Made by a program: the position numbers and the translations under genes. The notes beneath the pieces are model-generated. The model saw nothing but the letters and a program-made list of their open reading frames with translations, was not told the DNA's origin and did no database searches. This document shows positions 13,983-15,165 of a DNA stretch of 15,165 nucleotides, one piece after another. This stretch comes from DASWVC01 sp036401335 (GTDB taxonomy: Bacteria > Verrucomicrobiota > Verrucomicrobiia > Chthoniobacterales > JAFAMB01), in the NCBI GenBank assembly GCA_036401335.1, contig DASWVC010000280.1:1-15165 (forward strand). The letters run 5' to 3'. The first letter of the stretch is position 1. Each line of letters opens with the position of its first letter.

Positions 13983-15165
13983 GAATGCACTTCTTTCGTC
14001 AGGGTCGCGCCCGGGATCTGCACCGGCACGTGGTGCGGATCCGCTTCCGGCAAGACCGATTTAACCTCCGCGATCGCGACCATGGGAAGGAACCGGATGA
14101 ACAGCAGGAACAACGTCAGGAAAATGCCGAACGTGCCAAGAAAGGTGAAGATGTCGACCCACGTCGGGTAGTACATGCGCCAGCTTGATGGAAGGAAGTC
14201 GCGGTGAAGCGAGGTCACGATAATGACAAACCGTTCGAACCACATGCCGGCGTTCACGCACATGCTGACGAAATAAACGGTGATGATGTTACGCCGGAAA
14301 GCACGGACCCAGAACAACTGGGGAACCACCACATTGCAGGTAAACATCGACCACGACGCCCACCAGTAAGGGCCAAAGTAACGGTTCAGAAACGTGTAAC
14401 GCTCAAACGAGTTTGCCCCGTAGTAGGCCACAAAAAACTCCATGCAATAGGCGTAGCCGACGATCGAGCCGGTCAGGAGAATGATCTTGCACATCACGTC
14501 GATGTGGTTCCACGTGAACACGTCGTGCAGTTTGTAAATGGCCCGGGCCGGGATCAGCAGGGTCAGCACCATGGCGAACCCGCCGAAGATGGCCCCGGCC
14601 ACGAAGTAGGGAGGAAAGATGGTTGTGTGCCATCCGGGCAAGACCGACGTGGCAAAGTCGAAAGAGACGGTGGAATGCACGGACAACACCAGCGGCGTCG
14701 AGAGCCCGGCCAGAATAAGGTACGCCATCTCGTAATGACGCCATTGACGATTGCCGCCCCGCCAACCCATCGCCAGCAGCCCGTAAAAGAAGCGGCCGAC
14801 CTGACTTCGGGCGCGGTCCCGCATGGTGGCAAGGTCGGGCACAAGGCCGAGGAACCAGAACAGCACCGACACGGTGAAATAGGTTGAGACGGCAAAAACG
14901 TCCCAAAGCAGCGGGCTGCGGAAATTCGGCCAGATCCAGTTCGGGTTCGGCACCGGGGCCATGAACCAGACCATCCAGACGCGCCCGACGTGAACGGCCG
15001 GAAAAATCCCGGCACAAATCACCGCAAACAGCGTCATCGCCTCAGCCGAGCGGTTGATGGACGTGCGCCACCGTTGCCGCGTCAGGAAGAGAATGGCCGA
15101 AATCAGCGTGCCGGCGTGCCCGATGCCGATCCAGAACACGAAGTTGGTGATGTCCCAGGCCCAAC
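13979..15165 (-). CDS. actC: Alternative complex III subunit ActC (NrfD/PsrC family), 5' end missing
   Basis: The visible 394 residues begin in WAWDITNFVFWIGIGHAG and run to the stop codon; the frame is open to the window edge, so the N terminus lies beyond 15165. The protein is a polytopic NrfD-family subunit with the quinol-site region of ActC. Landmarks are GIGHAGTLISAILFLTRQRW in the first visible helix, GWRGG, the VLPGWHTTIFPPYFVAGAIFGG region (read as two neighbouring blocks), MEFFVAYYG and NAGMWFERFVIIV. A full-length ActC is usually somewhat under 500 residues, so roughly 80-100 residues are missing. ActC is where quinol is believed to be oxidised; electrons then pass to the iron-sulfur and haem subunits (ActB, ActA, expected upstream) and to ActE. 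A GTG near 15139 is internal, not a start. Confidence 0.95.
   Translation of the reverse strand, partial: WAWDITNFVFWIGIGHAGTLISAILFLTRQRWRTSINRSAEAMTLFAVICAGIFPAVHVGRVWMVWFMAPVPNPNWIWPNFRSPLLWDVFAVSTYFTVSVLFWFLGLVPDLATMRDRARSQVGRFFYGLLAMGWRGGNRQWRHYEMAYLILAGLSTPLVLSVHSTVSFDFATSVLPGWHTTIFPPYFVAGAIFGGFAMVLTLLIPARAIYKLHDVFTWNHIDVMCKIILLTGSIVGYAYCMEFFVAYYGANSFERYTFLNRYFGPYWWASWSMFTCNVVVPQLFWVRAFRRNIITVYFVSMCVNAGMWFERFVIIVTSLHRDFLPSSWRMYYPTWVDIFTFLGTFGIFLTLFLLFIRFLPMVAIAEVKSVLPEADPHHVPVQIPGATLTKEVHS

Overview
The window reads as bacterial chromosome of fairly high G+C (about 60% by eye). It probably comes from the Verrucomicrobiota or a neighbouring phylum such as Acidobacteriota or Planctomycetota. 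That placement is an inference from gene order (alternative complex III followed by an A1-type haem-copper oxidase with its assembly genes) and from the many start codons without a Shine-Dalgarno sequence. No rRNA, tRNA, CRISPR array or insertion sequence was seen.

Layout. Positions 1-1514 (+ strand) hold the 3' part of a hybrid sensor histidine kinase with two receiver domains. Positions 1515-1808 are a non-coding gap between convergent units. From 15165 down to 1809 (- strand) runs one compact respiratory gene cluster of at least 13 kb. In transcription order it is actC (cut by the window edge), actD, actE, actF, a membrane protein with a Pro/Ala-rich tail, a CcoN-like membrane protein, a CcoO-type cytochrome c, a membrane-anchored monohaem cytochrome c, coxB, coxA, ctaA, ctaB, a 39-residue membrane peptide, coxC, a SCO-like protein and an 86-residue CPGC membrane protein. 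Most junctions overlap (ATGA or GTGA) or are separated by less than 20 bases.

How the genes fit together. ActC-F belong to the quinol:cytochrome c oxidoreductase (alternative complex III). CoxB, CoxA and CoxC form an aa3-type oxygen reductase with complete CuA, haem and CuB ligands. CtaA and CtaB make haem A, and the SCO-like protein and small membrane proteins are assembly or accessory candidates. The oxidase subunit II has no fused cytochrome c domain, so separate cytochromes must carry electrons from ActE to CuA.

The most unusual part is the block between the two complexes. It looks like a cbb3 oxidase operon (CcoN-CcoO-cytochrome c). However, aligned by eye to canonical CcoN, the CcoN-like protein has lost the low-spin haem ligands, the haem b3 ligand, all three CuB histidines and the cross-linked tyrosine. 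It therefore looks like a haem-free oxidase scaffold, possibly a membrane platform that holds CcoO and the second cytochrome between complex III and the oxidase. Two further departures stand out. The SCO-like protein has a CxxC in place of the copper-binding CxxxC. The two acidic ligands of the oxidase Mg site are both replaced (Asp to His in CoxA, Glu to Gln in CoxB).
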